NCBI GenBank assembly: GCA_038134285.1
Contig: JAYPUW010000007.1
Span: forward strand, 45,673 to 109,672
Length of the DNA: 64,000 bases
Direction of reading: 5' to 3'
DNA from: UBA3478 sp038134285
Lineage (GTDB): Bacteria; Bacteroidota; Bacteroidia; Flavobacteriales; Flavobacteriaceae
This document shows positions 1 to 8,530 of the stretch, in pieces; the first letter of the stretch is position 1; each line of letters opens with the position of its first letter. The notes below the pieces were generated by a model that saw only the letters and a list, made by a program, of their open reading frames with translations, ran no database searches and was not told the DNA's origin. Position numbers and translations under genes: made by a program.

Positions 1-1161
1 CAAACCACTTATGAGAAAGATGTATCACCTATCATTCAAAAGCATTGTGTGAGTTGTCACTCGCCAGGCGGTTATGGTCCATTTTCACTTCAGACCTTTA
101 ATGATGTATTTAAGCGTGCAAAGTTCATAGGTCATGTCACGCAAACGCGTTATATGCCGCCTTGGAAGGCAGATCCTACCTTTAGCCGTTTCGTCAATGA
201 ACGCTTTTTAAGTGATGATGAAATTGCTACCATACAACGGTGGATTGATGAAGGATTGTTGAGAGGTGAGGACAATTTAGAATCGCCAGGAGTTATTGAA
301 ATTACTGATGAGGAGCCTGCTGATTTGGTTTTAGAGATGGCCAAGCCATTTGAATTATCGAATGATGGGATAGAGGACTATCGTTTTTTTCATATTCCTA
401 CTGGCCTTAAAAAGGACACCTATGTATCCAAGATTGAATTCATTGCAGGAAATAAGCGCTATTTACATCACAGTCGCGTTATGGTAGATACTTCAGGGCA
501 AACTGCCGGAATTGACGGACTTTCAGAATTTGATCCGCTATCTAGATCCTTTCAGACCCAACCTTTAATGGATGAATTTCTCTACGGTTGGGTTCCGGGA
601 AATCTTCCGGTAACTTTCCCTAAGGGTATTGCAAAATTAATTCCAGCAAACTCTGATTTAATCCTTAACATACATTACGCCCCTTCTGCTGAAAGAGTTA
701 CCGATTTATCGGCCGTGAAATTATATTTTTCAAAGGACCCTGTTGAACACTTGGTAAAGAGTTTTTATATCGAAGAAGAGGATATCGCAAATCCTCCTTT
801 CATCATCAAGGCAAATGAAAAGCCGACGTTTTATGTCAGTAAGACGATCAACCAGGACATGAACGTGATATCTCTTTTACCACACATGCATTTTTTAGGT
901 AAAAAAATGGTTGCCTTAGCCATTACGCCTGACAATAGGGAGATCCCTTTGATACGCGTCAATGATTGGGACTTTAATTGGCAAAGCACCTATTTGCTTC
1001 AAGAGCCTTTATTTTTGCCAAAAGGCACCGTGCTTTTACTAGTAGCAGAATATGATAACACTGTTGAGAATCCATTAAATCCTTCGGATCCGCCTCGTGA
1101 TGTAACCTACGGTTGGAATTCTACTGATGAAATGATGAACCTAATCTTCTATTATTACTAA
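1..1161 (+). CDS. cytochrome c / PHM-like copper monooxygenase fusion (5' truncated)
   Basis: The frame is open from base 1, so the gene starts before the window; 386 codons remain. A c-type heme site CVSCH lies at fragment residues 16-20 and is followed by the MPPWKADP motif typical of these Bacteroidota proteins. The rest resembles a copper type II, ascorbate-dependent monooxygenase of the peptidylglycine hydroxylating (PHM) family. All expected copper ligands can be placed: H156-H157 and H225 for one copper, H295-x-H297 and M378 (in DEMMNL) for the other. Such proteins act outside the cytoplasm as oxidases or hydroxylases; the substrate is unknown. A GTG inside the heme motif (49-51) could be mistaken for the start, but that would cut the motif. 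The family call is firm; the substrate cannot be inferred. Confidence 0.8.
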   Translation, partial: QTTYEKDVSPIIQKHCVSCHSPGGYGPFSLQTFNDVFKRAKFIGHVTQTRYMPPWKADPTFSRFVNERFLSDDEIATIQRWIDEGLLRGEDNLESPGVIEITDEEPADLVLEMAKPFELSNDGIEDYRFFHIPTGLKKDTYVSKIEFIAGNKRYLHHSRVMVDTSGQTAGIDGLSEFDPLSRSFQTQPLMDEFLYGWVPGNLPVTFPKGIAKLIPANSDLILNIHYAPSAERVTDLSAVKLYFSKDPVEHLVKSFYIEEEDIANPPFIIKANEKPTFYVSKTINQDMNVISLLPHMHFLGKKMVALAITPDNREIPLIRVNDWDFNWQSTYLLQEPLFLPKGTVLLLVAEYDNTVENPLNPSDPPRDVTYGWNSTDEMMNLIFYYY

Positions 1162-1163
1162 TT

Positions 1164-1197
1164 AAAAAAGGCCACCTTTTTGGGGTGGCCTTTTTTT
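1164..1197. terminator. bidirectional Rho-independent terminator
   Basis: A 7-bp GC-rich stem (GGCCACC 1170-1176 with GGTGGCC 1184-1190) is flanked by an A run at 1164-1169 and a T run at 1191-1197. It therefore works in both directions and sits between the convergent copper monooxygenase and minus-strand lipoprotein genes. Confidence 0.85.
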
Positions 1198-1216
1198 ATA
1201 ATCCTTTATTCAAGAA

Positions 1217-2164
1217 TTATTCTTTACATAGATCAAGTAGCATAAGCCCTTGAGCTCTAGCAGCATCATAAGGAACCCAATTTAAAAGGGTATTTCCATT
1301 AGGATTTTTGATGGTTACACCAACCTCAGAATCCCAATCTCCTTTGTTATAGCTAAAGTACATTGAGCTTGAGCCAGCTGGAATAGTGATAGTTGCAGAA
1401 GCTGCTGCTGCGGCTACAGTAAATGAAGTGAACACTGCTCCATCAACATACACATCAATTGATGCGCCGTTCCATCCGTCACCATATGCATCAATACCGG
1501 TTATAGTCCAATCTCCTGTTCTTAATGTGATTTCTGTTGCACATGTAACACCCCAGTCGATAGCGCAATTGGCTTCTGGGAATTCCGTACATACAGAAGG
1601 CGACCAAGAATCAAAGACTCTTCCATCTTCGGTAGTTAGAACCCAAGTAAGTCTAAAGGTATCTCCAGGAACAAACTTTTTGTTTGCTCCACGTCCTTTT
1701 CCAAGCGGGTCTGAATAAACTGATTGAGATCCGTTTCCAAATCCATAATCAAAGGTGGCTGATGAATAAACATCATAAACCTCCGCTTGACTTATTGAGA
1801 AGGCTCCAAACTCACCATCTGCTTTAGGGGTAATTGATTTTACCTTTTTCCCTTGAGCACCTCCATGTGAGGCAACAGCCTTGTTACCATCCTTGTCTGT
1901 ATATTCCTCGTTAAAGGTTACATAAAGGTCAATATTAGTCACTGTATTTAACTTATCGATTGATTTCCATTTGAAATTCACGTCGATAGTTGCCGCGGCA
2001 TTAGAGGTACTAAAACCAACAGCAGGATCTGATGTTAGTAGTCCATAACCATGAACTCCAGATTCCCAATCAGGAACAGTTACAATAGAATCATCTTTAC
2101 ATGAAAGTAAGGTAACTGCTATGAGTGATAGAGAAAACAAATATGTAGTTATTCTTTTCATCAT
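1217..2164 (-). CDS. SusCD-linked surface lipoprotein with DAYGDGWNG motif
   Basis: A 315-residue lipoprotein. The signal peptide ends in LLSC with the acylated cysteine at C22, followed by KDD, a flank compatible with export to the cell surface in Bacteroidota. The N-terminal half (about residues 30-190) has no domain I recognise. The C-terminal part carries DAYGDGWNG at about 226-234, a motif common in secreted Bacteroidota proteins and often associated with beta-sandwich modules. It is the last gene of the susC-susD operon, starting 17 bases after the susD stop. Proteins in this position commonly bind the ligand taken up by the SusCD pair, so an accessory surface ligand-binding role is inferred. 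Confidence 0.7.
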   Translation of the reverse strand: MMKRITTYLFSLSLIAVTLLSCKDDSIVTVPDWESGVHGYGLLTSDPAVGFSTSNAAATIDVNFKWKSIDKLNTVTNIDLYVTFNEEYTDKDGNKAVASHGGAQGKKVKSITPKADGEFGAFSISQAEVYDVYSSATFDYGFGNGSQSVYSDPLGKGRGANKKFVPGDTFRLTWVLTTEDGRVFDSWSPSVCTEFPEANCAIDWGVTCATEITLRTGDWTITGIDAYGDGWNGASIDVYVDGAVFTSFTVAAAAASATITIPAGSSSMYFSYNKGDWDSEVGVTIKNPNGNTLLNWVPYDAARAQGLMLLDLCKE

Positions 2165-2181
2165 TTTAATTTGTTAAGTTA

Positions 2182-3915
2182 TTAAAACTGGAATTTTAAA
2201 GTATCCCAGAAAATAGCAGAACTCGGAGAGTCATATACCTTACTAGGCGTATTGCTGTTCAAATTCACTTCATCTTGAGCATATGGTAAACTCAATGCAT
2301 ATTGTCTTGGAAGCTGCATTGGCACCTGGATATCTGCTGGAAGACCAGTTCTTCTGAAAGCATTATATCCTTCGAATCCGTTACCAAAATTAGCTTTCCA
2401 TGCTTGTTTTAGCACATATCCTAATTTTTGATTTTCAGTACCTGCAGCAGGGTAAGCAGCTTTTACATTTGCAATATAATCTGCTTGCGTAAGATATGTT
2501 ACGGCCCATTGGCTATAACTAGCTGGCCAAGTGGTTACATCTGCTTTAGCGTTTGCATCAGCTGTAGTTCCAACCGACCATACTTTTGCAAACTGATCAG
2601 TTAAGGCTGAGGCTAATAGAGCATCATCACTAGATCCAGTATTTACTCCCAAAGTGATTTGAGCTTCAAGTAGGTAGAATTTAACCATCCATGAAGTAAT
2701 GATTGGGAAAATACCATCCCCTTTTCCATACTTGTTACCACCTGTAGTACCATACGTTGCATCAAACAATCCTGCTCCTGGGTAGGCTGCAGTTGTGGTT
2801 CTAAGTGGGTTATCGTTAGGAATACCTGATGGATCTGAACGATCTCTTCCAAAGAATCCAGCTAAATAAGCAGCTTCTTTTGAAGTAAGCGCACTGGCAT
2901 CTTTTCCGTAAACTGCTTGAGTTACGAAATTACTAAGCGGGAAATATCCATAAGTACAATCCGTTCTTTGAGAACAAGGAATAGTCTGCTTGTCAGTTGG
3001 ATCTTCCGGGTTAAGAATCGTAGCGGTTTGTCTTTTAAAATAAAACGGTGTTCTAGGATCTTTAGAAGCTAGCATTTCTGTCATTAATTGGTGACCGAAA
3101 TAAGAATATCCAGCATCCCCACCAACATAACCTGCTTGATACATGGGGTGACGGTTGTCAGGGTTTTTCAAAGCACCATAGCGTAAAACAAAGTCATCGG
3201 CAGCAGCTTTAATGTAATTACCACCGTCTACTATAGCCTGAATGGCAGCTCCATTACTTTGAACATTACGTGTTTGAATTAAAAGTCTAAGCTTTAATGA
3301 ATTAGCCATTTTAATCCATTTGGTAGCATTTCCTCCGTAAATGAGATCTCCTTTAACTGAACCAGAAGTTCCTGTCAGGTTCGCTATCCCTTTATCAATC
3401 AATGAGAAGGCATCCGCATAAATATCAGCACCTTTATCATAAACGGGCTCTAGGACTTTCTCTTCTCCTAAAGCATTTCCTTTAAATGCTTGAGTGTATG
3501 GAACATCCCCCCATAGGTCTACCATCATAGTAAAATAGTAGGCCTTTAGAATTTGAGCAATCCCCAGATATTTTGGATTTGTTTCTGGATCTGCTGCAGC
3601 GATTAATTCTTCAAGATCCTTTAAAGGTCCTGAGTACAGGAAGTTCCAAGTACCATTCCAGCTAGAGTTTGTAAAGTTAAAGTCATCACTAGAAGTGTTA
3701 ATGGCTTGGAAGCCCATGGCGGTGTTATTGAGACCTCCACCGAAAGTGCTTATTCCTTCCCATTGAGAGTTGGTTAGCAAGAGCTCTAATGAGGCTTGGC
3801 TTGCACTGTTTGGGTCTACGTTTATATCAAGATCGTCAAGCTCACATGATACCATTCCTAGAGCAAGAATACTTCCTCCTAGAAAGAAACGTATGTTATT
3901 GAATTTGAATTTCAT
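2182..3915 (-). CDS. SusD/RagB family outer-membrane lipoprotein
   Basis: A 577-residue SusD-like protein, the surface lid that captures a ligand for its SusC partner. The signal peptide ends MVSC with the lipid-bearing cysteine at C24, followed by ELDDLDINVDPN, a typical SusD beginning. Tetratricopeptide-like helices and the motif MVDLWGDVPYTQAF, characteristic of the family, follow. I chose ATG at 3913-3915; an upstream TTG would add eight residues and spoil the short charged n-region. It lies 26 bases after the susC stop in the same operon. The sequence looks like the SusD-like subgroup often annotated as nutrient-binding outer-membrane lipoproteins. The substrate is unknown; no glycosidase is nearby, so peptide or other nutrients are possible. 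Confidence 0.92.
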   Translation of the reverse strand: MKFKFNNIRFFLGGSILALGMVSCELDDLDINVDPNSASQASLELLLTNSQWEGISTFGGGLNNTAMGFQAINTSSDDFNFTNSSWNGTWNFLYSGPLKDLEELIAAADPETNPKYLGIAQILKAYYFTMMVDLWGDVPYTQAFKGNALGEEKVLEPVYDKGADIYADAFSLIDKGIANLTGTSGSVKGDLIYGGNATKWIKMANSLKLRLLIQTRNVQSNGAAIQAIVDGGNYIKAAADDFVLRYGALKNPDNRHPMYQAGYVGGDAGYSYFGHQLMTEMLASKDPRTPFYFKRQTATILNPEDPTDKQTIPCSQRTDCTYGYFPLSNFVTQAVYGKDASALTSKEAAYLAGFFGRDRSDPSGIPNDNPLRTTTAAYPGAGLFDATYGTTGGNKYGKGDGIFPIITSWMVKFYLLEAQITLGVNTGSSDDALLASALTDQFAKVWSVGTTADANAKADVTTWPASYSQWAVTYLTQADYIANVKAAYPAAGTENQKLGYVLKQAWKANFGNGFEGYNAFRRTGLPADIQVPMQLPRQYALSLPYAQDEVNLNSNTPSKVYDSPSSAIFWDTLKFQF

Positions 3916-3941
3916 TTTTCTTTTATTTAAAGATTTCAAAA

Positions 3942-6900
3942 TTAGAATGTCAAACTAAGGTTAAAGCTAATACTACTTGTAGTAGGTGTAGCACCGTACT
4001 CAAAACCTTGAACATTAGACGCTGCATTTTCAGCCAAAACCTCTGGGTCAAGATTTAATCCTTCTAGCATGTTAGGGGCGTTCCACCATAGGTTACGTCC
4101 ACTAACTGCTAAAGCACCTGATCCGAATGGGGTCTTGTCTAAGAGTCTTTTAGGAATATCATAGCTTAAAGCTACTTCACGCAAACGAATAACTGTAGCG
4201 TCATAAATATTCACCTCATCCTGTCCATAAGCACCCCATCCATTAGAGAAGTGAGAGTCAAATGCCGTAATAGGAGTGGTATTTTTTATTTTATTTCCGC
4301 TAGCGTCAACAACTGCCTGGAAAGTTTGGTTACTACCATAAACCCCAGGAACTACACGTAAATCTTCACGTTCTACTGAGTTTGCTAATTGTCCTCTTAG
4401 CATTAAAGAAGCTGCAGTGAACGAATAAATATCACCACCTTCTCTCCAGTCAATCAACGCGCGAAGCGTAACATTCTTGAATTTGAAGCTATTAGTAATA
4501 CCTAGAGTAAAATCTGGGTTTGGATCTCCAACTACTGTAGACACCTCGGCAGGGAAAGGTAAACCAGTTGCTTTATCAATAAGCAAGTTTCCTTCATTAT
4601 CCTTGGCGTTTTCAGTTCCGAAAATTTGCCCATAAGGAAGGCCATTTCTGTGGATTGTACCTAAAGAAGAACCAGGACCACCAATAAAGATTTCTCCATT
4701 TGGACCTGCATCTACAACCAAAGATTTAATCTTAGTGAATGCGAAGTAGGTATTCCAGGTAAAATTCTCGTTAGCTATTGGATATACATCCATACCAATT
4801 TCTAAACCTGTATTGTCAAGCTGTCCTATGTTTACCACTTGGCTTGAGAATCCACTTGAACGCGCAACAGAAGCTGTTGCAATTTGTTCAGTAGATGTTC
4901 TTTTGAAGTAGGTTACATCCAAACTCATTCTATTATCAAATAAAGTAGTAGCTAAACCTGTTTCAAATTCTGTGGTAAACTCAGGTTTTAAGGTTGAGTT
5001 ACCTAACGTATTAGCTAATGCTGCTCTATTTAATGCACCATAAATTGGTGAGGTAAATGGAGTAAGGATATTAAAGTTTGTAAGCGTTCTATAAGGAGAG
5101 GCATCATTACCAACCTTGGTGTTTGAAACTCTTAATTTCAAACTATTGATTACCTCAGGTAAATCAACGGCTTCACTTAGAAGGAATGACAAACTCGCTC
5201 CTGGATAGAAGTAGCTGTTAGCATCCGTTGGAAGAGTAGAAGAATAGTCCTGTCTTCCAACCAAGCCTAAATAAAGCATGTCTTTATAGCCTACAGATAC
5301 ATCAGCAAAAACGCCATAGAGTCTTCTTAGACTCAAATAGTCATAATCTACAATTTGAGTTGAAGTTGCGCTGGTGATGTTCAAACCGCGTGAGATAATT
5401 TGGTTACCTGTAACTGAGCGGGCAGTATTTTTTCTCTCGTTAGCGTTTAGACCAGCAACTGCTGTTAAGGTTAAATTATCACTTAAATCTTTATTGATAT
5501 TCAATAATGCGGTAAAGTCGCGTTCAGTATTGTTGACATCGACAGTTGAAACATTACCTAAAGCATTGTAAACCCCTCCTGGAACGATATTACTTCTTTG
5601 AAAATCATGATAGCTATTGATACCACCTTTAAGAGTAACATTGATTCCATCTGCAATGTCATAACCAATGGTTAAGTTTCCATAAGCACGGTTTACATCA
5701 GACTTGAAGAAGTTGTTGTTGGCAATCCAAATAGGGTTATCCAGTGCACGATAGAAAATATTTGAACCATCTGCAGGATTTTCCCATGGAAGACCCATTA
5801 GGTCAAAGTTTCTAGGTAAGTAGAATAAACGTGCATAAAGCGATCCTCCTCCGCCACCATAATAATCATTGAATGCAGATGCACCTGAACGAGGAGATTG
5901 TTGTGATGTATTCACATAATTAACGGTACCTGAAACAGTTATTCCGTTATCTAGTGTAGCATTTCCTCCAGCAAAGAAACTCGTTCTTCTAACAAATTGG
6001 TTAGGAACGATACCTCCTTGGTTGGTGTTAGAAAATCCTGCATTAACATTTGCCTTCTCACTACCTCCACTTAGGCTGACCGCATGATCCATGGTTTGAC
6101 CTGTTTGGAAGAAACCACCAACAATATCATTCGCTCTGATTTCATATGGGGCAGAAACATTTCTTACAGATCCGTCAGGCATAGTGTATTGCTGCATGAG
6201 ATCAGGGAACACATTAGGGAATCTGTTCGAAACTGGGTTAGAAGCAAATCCATCTGGATATGGTTTCCCATCAGGATAAAGAGAATATGTTTTGGTGTAA
6301 TTAGTACCATATTGTTGATTAATTTTATCTACATGGTTTGGCATGGGTGAACCCCAGTTTCCAATAAATGCACCATTATACACTTGGTTTGATCCTTGTG
6401 TGTAAACATCTTGGTAATCAGGTAGGCCAGAAATATTAGTGGTCATCATAGATCCATTATAGGTGACTTCTAGACCTTTACGTGTTCTAGTAGAGGCACC
6501 TTTGGTCGTAATGACTACCACACCATTTGTAGCACGAGATCCGTAAAGTGCAGAAGCTGCAGCACCCTTAAGTACTGAAATACTTTCAATTGAGTTAGGA
6601 TCTAAGTCAAATCCACGGTTTGAGAACACAGTATTTTGTCCTGCGCCTGCTGTGGCGTTTACACTGTTGTCAAAAGGAATACCATCAACGATGAATAGTG
6701 GTTGAGTGTTACCTGTTAAAGAAGACATACCGCGAATGTTGATTTTGGTACCCTGTCCAGGAGCTCCACCACCACCGGTAATGTTCACCCCAGTCATTTT
6801 TCCTTGCATGGCACGCAGTAAATCTGGTTCGGCACGACCTTGAACGTCTTCGCCCGAAACTTTTGCGACCGAATAACCTAAAGATCTAGCTTCTCTTTTA

Positions 6901-7235
6901 AGACCAAGAGAGGTAACAACCACCTCGTCTAGTTGTTGAGCGTCTTCTTCCATTTGAATGGCATAAAAATCGCTCGAGCCTACTGTAATACGAACCTCTT
7001 TTTGGCCTATGTAAGAGAGTACTAATACATCACCAACATTAACCTGAAGAATAAAGTTCCCGTCGAAGTCTGATTGGGTACCGTTAGTAGTACCATCAAC
7101 GATGACGTTTACACCAGGCAGGGGAACATTTGACGAGTCTGTCACTGTTCCAGAAATCGTCTTAGACTGCGCAAAAGTAAACTGCGCAACTAACGCTAAA
7201 AGCAGCGTTAGGATTCCATTTGACATTGCTTTCAT
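3942..7235 (-). CDS. SusC/RagA family TonB-dependent receptor
   Basis: A 1097-residue TonB-dependent outer-membrane transporter. In order: signal peptide (ending near TFAQS), carboxypeptidase-regulatory-like domain (ISGTVTDSSNVPLPGVNVIV, about residues 23-100), plug domain beginning after the junction EVVVTSLGLKREARSLGYSV, and a beta-barrel ending in an aromatic residue (SFNLSLTF). It imports a ligand delivered by the SusD protein encoded just downstream, using energy from TonB-ExbBD. ATG at 7233-7235 is preferred over an ATG four codons upstream because it gives a cleaner signal peptide (MKAMSNGILTLLLALV). It is the first gene of a three-gene operon and faces away from rpsL. No sigma/anti-sigma pair is adjacent, so regulation cannot be read from context. 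Confidence 0.95.
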   Translation of the reverse strand: MKAMSNGILTLLLALVAQFTFAQSKTISGTVTDSSNVPLPGVNVIVDGTTNGTQSDFDGNFILQVNVGDVLVLSYIGQKEVRITVGSSDFYAIQMEEDAQQLDEVVVTSLGLKREARSLGYSVAKVSGEDVQGRAEPDLLRAMQGKMTGVNITGGGGAPGQGTKINIRGMSSLTGNTQPLFIVDGIPFDNSVNATAGAGQNTVFSNRGFDLDPNSIESISVLKGAAASALYGSRATNGVVVITTKGASTRTRKGLEVTYNGSMMTTNISGLPDYQDVYTQGSNQVYNGAFIGNWGSPMPNHVDKINQQYGTNYTKTYSLYPDGKPYPDGFASNPVSNRFPNVFPDLMQQYTMPDGSVRNVSAPYEIRANDIVGGFFQTGQTMDHAVSLSGGSEKANVNAGFSNTNQGGIVPNQFVRRTSFFAGGNATLDNGITVSGTVNYVNTSQQSPRSGASAFNDYYGGGGGSLYARLFYLPRNFDLMGLPWENPADGSNIFYRALDNPIWIANNNFFKSDVNRAYGNLTIGYDIADGINVTLKGGINSYHDFQRSNIVPGGVYNALGNVSTVDVNNTERDFTALLNINKDLSDNLTLTAVAGLNANERKNTARSVTGNQIISRGLNITSATSTQIVDYDYLSLRRLYGVFADVSVGYKDMLYLGLVGRQDYSSTLPTDANSYFYPGASLSFLLSEAVDLPEVINSLKLRVSNTKVGNDASPYRTLTNFNILTPFTSPIYGALNRAALANTLGNSTLKPEFTTEFETGLATTLFDNRMSLDVTYFKRTSTEQIATASVARSSGFSSQVVNIGQLDNTGLEIGMDVYPIANENFTWNTYFAFTKIKSLVVDAGPNGEIFIGGPGSSLGTIHRNGLPYGQIFGTENAKDNEGNLLIDKATGLPFPAEVSTVVGDPNPDFTLGITNSFKFKNVTLRALIDWREGGDIYSFTAASLMLRGQLANSVEREDLRVVPGVYGSNQTFQAVVDASGNKIKNTTPITAFDSHFSNGWGAYGQDEVNIYDATVIRLREVALSYDIPKRLLDKTPFGSGALAVSGRNLWWNAPNMLEGLNLDPEVLAENAASNVQGFEYGATPTTSSISFNLSLTF

Positions 7236-7261
7236 ATAAATTAACATTTGTTTAAGAATAG

Positions 7262-7293
7262 CAAAAATCTAAATAAAATGTTAAATCAACAAA
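7262..7293 (-). promoter_or_regulatory. possible susC promoter
   Basis: On the minus strand TTTG (7290-7293) is followed after 18 bases by TAGATTTTTG (7262-7271), an imperfect form of the Bacteroidota -33/-7 pair because two extra T bases sit in the -7 element. It lies about 27 bases upstream of the chosen susC start. Confidence 0.4.
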
Positions 7294-7338
7294 CATTTTT
7301 TTATAAACTAAGAGATTTGACATTTTTGAATGTTGTTT

Positions 7339-7359
7339 AGGCTTTAATTTTTAAAGCCT
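7339..7359. repeat. 9-bp inverted repeat upstream of susC
   Basis: AGGCTTTAA (7339-7347) and TTAAAGCCT (7351-7359) form a perfect palindrome around three T bases. It sits about 105 bases upstream of the susC start and 240 bases upstream of the rpsL promoter. There is no long T run on either side, so an operator is more likely than a terminator. Function is unproven. Confidence 0.5.
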
Positions 7360-7586
7360 TCGTTTTAGTTCTGGCTTGGTTGCAATCTCCATAATTTATT
7401 TAAAAAACGGTGAGTCGGTTGAGGAATAATTTTGGAATTGATATTACTCTAGACTTAGAAAAAATATTGGTCTTTTTCTTTTTAAGTGGTAAAACGATTT
7501 AGTGCCTAAAAAAATGATACATATATTATTAAGGTATAGGTTTTCCGATTGAATGGTTTCTTCCGTTAAAAATTTCTTTAACCCCA

Positions 7587-7617
7587 TTTGAATAGTAAAG
7601 AAAAATAGATACATTTG
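7587..7617 (+). promoter_or_regulatory. rpsL promoter (TTTG-N19-TACATTTG)
   Basis: TTTG at 7587-7590 and TACATTTG at 7610-7617 are separated by exactly 19 bases, a full match to the Bacteroidota vegetative promoter. Transcription should begin near 7622-7625, leaving a leader of about 26 bases before the rpsL ATG. It drives the ribosomal superoperon. Confidence 0.85.
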
Positions 7618-7620
7618 CAG

Positions 7621-7635
7621 CCCCTTAAAACGGGG
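7621..7635 (+). promoter_or_regulatory. small hairpin at the predicted 5' end of rpsL mRNA
   Basis: CCCC (7621-7624) can pair with GGGG (7632-7635) around a 7-base loop, exactly where the transcript is expected to start. The spacer to the ATG (7650) is otherwise A/T rich. It may protect the 5' end or modulate initiation; this is inference. Confidence 0.4.
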
Positions 7636-7649
7636 AGTAAATAATTTAC

Positions 7650-8024
7650 ATGCCAACTATATCACAATTAGTAAGAAAAGGTAGACACACAATAGCCAAG
7701 AAGAGTAAATCGGCGGCTTTGGAGTCGTGTCCTCAACGTAGAGGTGTATGTACACGCGTATATACAACTACCCCTAAGAAACCAAACTCAGCGATGAGAA
7801 AGGTGGCAAGGGTTAGGTTGACTAATGGTAAAGAGGTCAACGCCTACATTCCAGGAGAAGGACACAATCTTCAAGAGCACTCGATAGTATTGGTACGTGG
7901 TGGACGTGTTAAGGACTTGCCTGGAGTTCGTTATCACATTATTAGAGGAGCCCTTGATACCGCAGGAGTTGCTGGGAGAACACAAAGACGTTCTAAATAC
8001 GGTGCTAAACGCCCTAAGAAGTAA
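7650..8024 (+). CDS. rpsL: 30S ribosomal protein S12
   Basis: A 124-residue S12, the decoding-centre protein of the small subunit. The core signature TPKKPNSAMRKVARVRL and the GGRVKDLPGVRYH loop are intact. K43, K88 and P91, the positions where streptomycin-resistance substitutions arise in bacteria, have the wild-type residues. First gene of the superoperon, directly behind a strong promoter; rpsG begins 21 bases downstream. Confidence 0.98.
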   Translation: MPTISQLVRKGRHTIAKKSKSAALESCPQRRGVCTRVYTTTPKKPNSAMRKVARVRLTNGKEVNAYIPGEGHNLQEHSIVLVRGGRVKDLPGVRYHIIRGALDTAGVAGRTQRRSKYGAKRPKK

Positions 8025-8045
8025 CCCGATTAATTACGCAGTATC

Positions 8046-8522
8046 ATGAGAAAAAGACAAGCAAAAAAACGCCCGTTACTTCCAGATCCTAAGTTTGGAG
8101 ATCAATTAGTAACACGTTTTGTTAATATGATGATGTGGGACGGAAAGAAATCAGTTTCGTTTAGCATTTTTTACGACGCTTTAGATATCGTAAACGAGAA
8201 AAAAACAGACGACGAAAAGTCAGCTTTAGAAGTTTGGAAAGACGCCTTATCGAACGTAATGCCGCATGTTGAAGTGCGCAGTCGTCGTGTAGGAGGGGCT
8301 ACTTTTCAGATTCCAATGCCTATCCGTCCAGATCGCAAGATTTCGACTGCGATGAAATGGCTAATCAGTTTCGCTCGTAAGCGTAACGAAAAGTCTATGG
8401 CCCAGAAATTAGCTGCTGAAATTTTAGCTGCGGCTAAGGAAGAAGGTGCTGCTGTTAAGAAGCGCATGGATACGCACAAAATGGCCGAAGCAAACAAGGC
8501 ATTTTCACACTTTAGATTCTAA
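8046..8522 (+). CDS. rpsG: 30S ribosomal protein S7
   Basis: A 158-residue S7, a primary 16S rRNA-binding protein that organises the head of the small subunit and contacts the E-site tRNA. The N-terminal MRKRQAKKRPLLPDPKFGD and the helical VEVRSRRVGGATFQIPMPI region are characteristic. It sits between rpsL and fusA as in classical str operons; fusA starts 8 bases after its stop. Confidence 0.98.
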   Translation: MRKRQAKKRPLLPDPKFGDQLVTRFVNMMMWDGKKSVSFSIFYDALDIVNEKKTDDEKSALEVWKDALSNVMPHVEVRSRRVGGATFQIPMPIRPDRKISTAMKWLISFARKRNEKSMAQKLAAEILAAAKEEGAAVKKRMDTHKMAEANKAFSHFRF

Positions 8523-8530
8523 TTGTAATC

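Larger units (their letters stand above)
7248..7586. other. intergenic region between divergent susC and rpsL
   Basis: This AT-rich stretch holds the susC promoter region at its left end and a 9-bp inverted repeat at 7339-7359. I see no credible coding frame; a 70-codon minus-strand frame overlapping rpsL has low complexity and no recognisable features. The rpsL promoter begins just to the right at 7587. Confidence 0.6.

Noticed and set aside
3916..3939. TTG start for susD adding eight residues
   Set aside because: The downstream ATG gives a standard lipoprotein signal peptide.
7444..7656. 70-codon minus-strand frame upstream of rpsL
   Set aside because: It covers the rpsL promoter and start, is rich in F, L and K, and has no recognisable feature.
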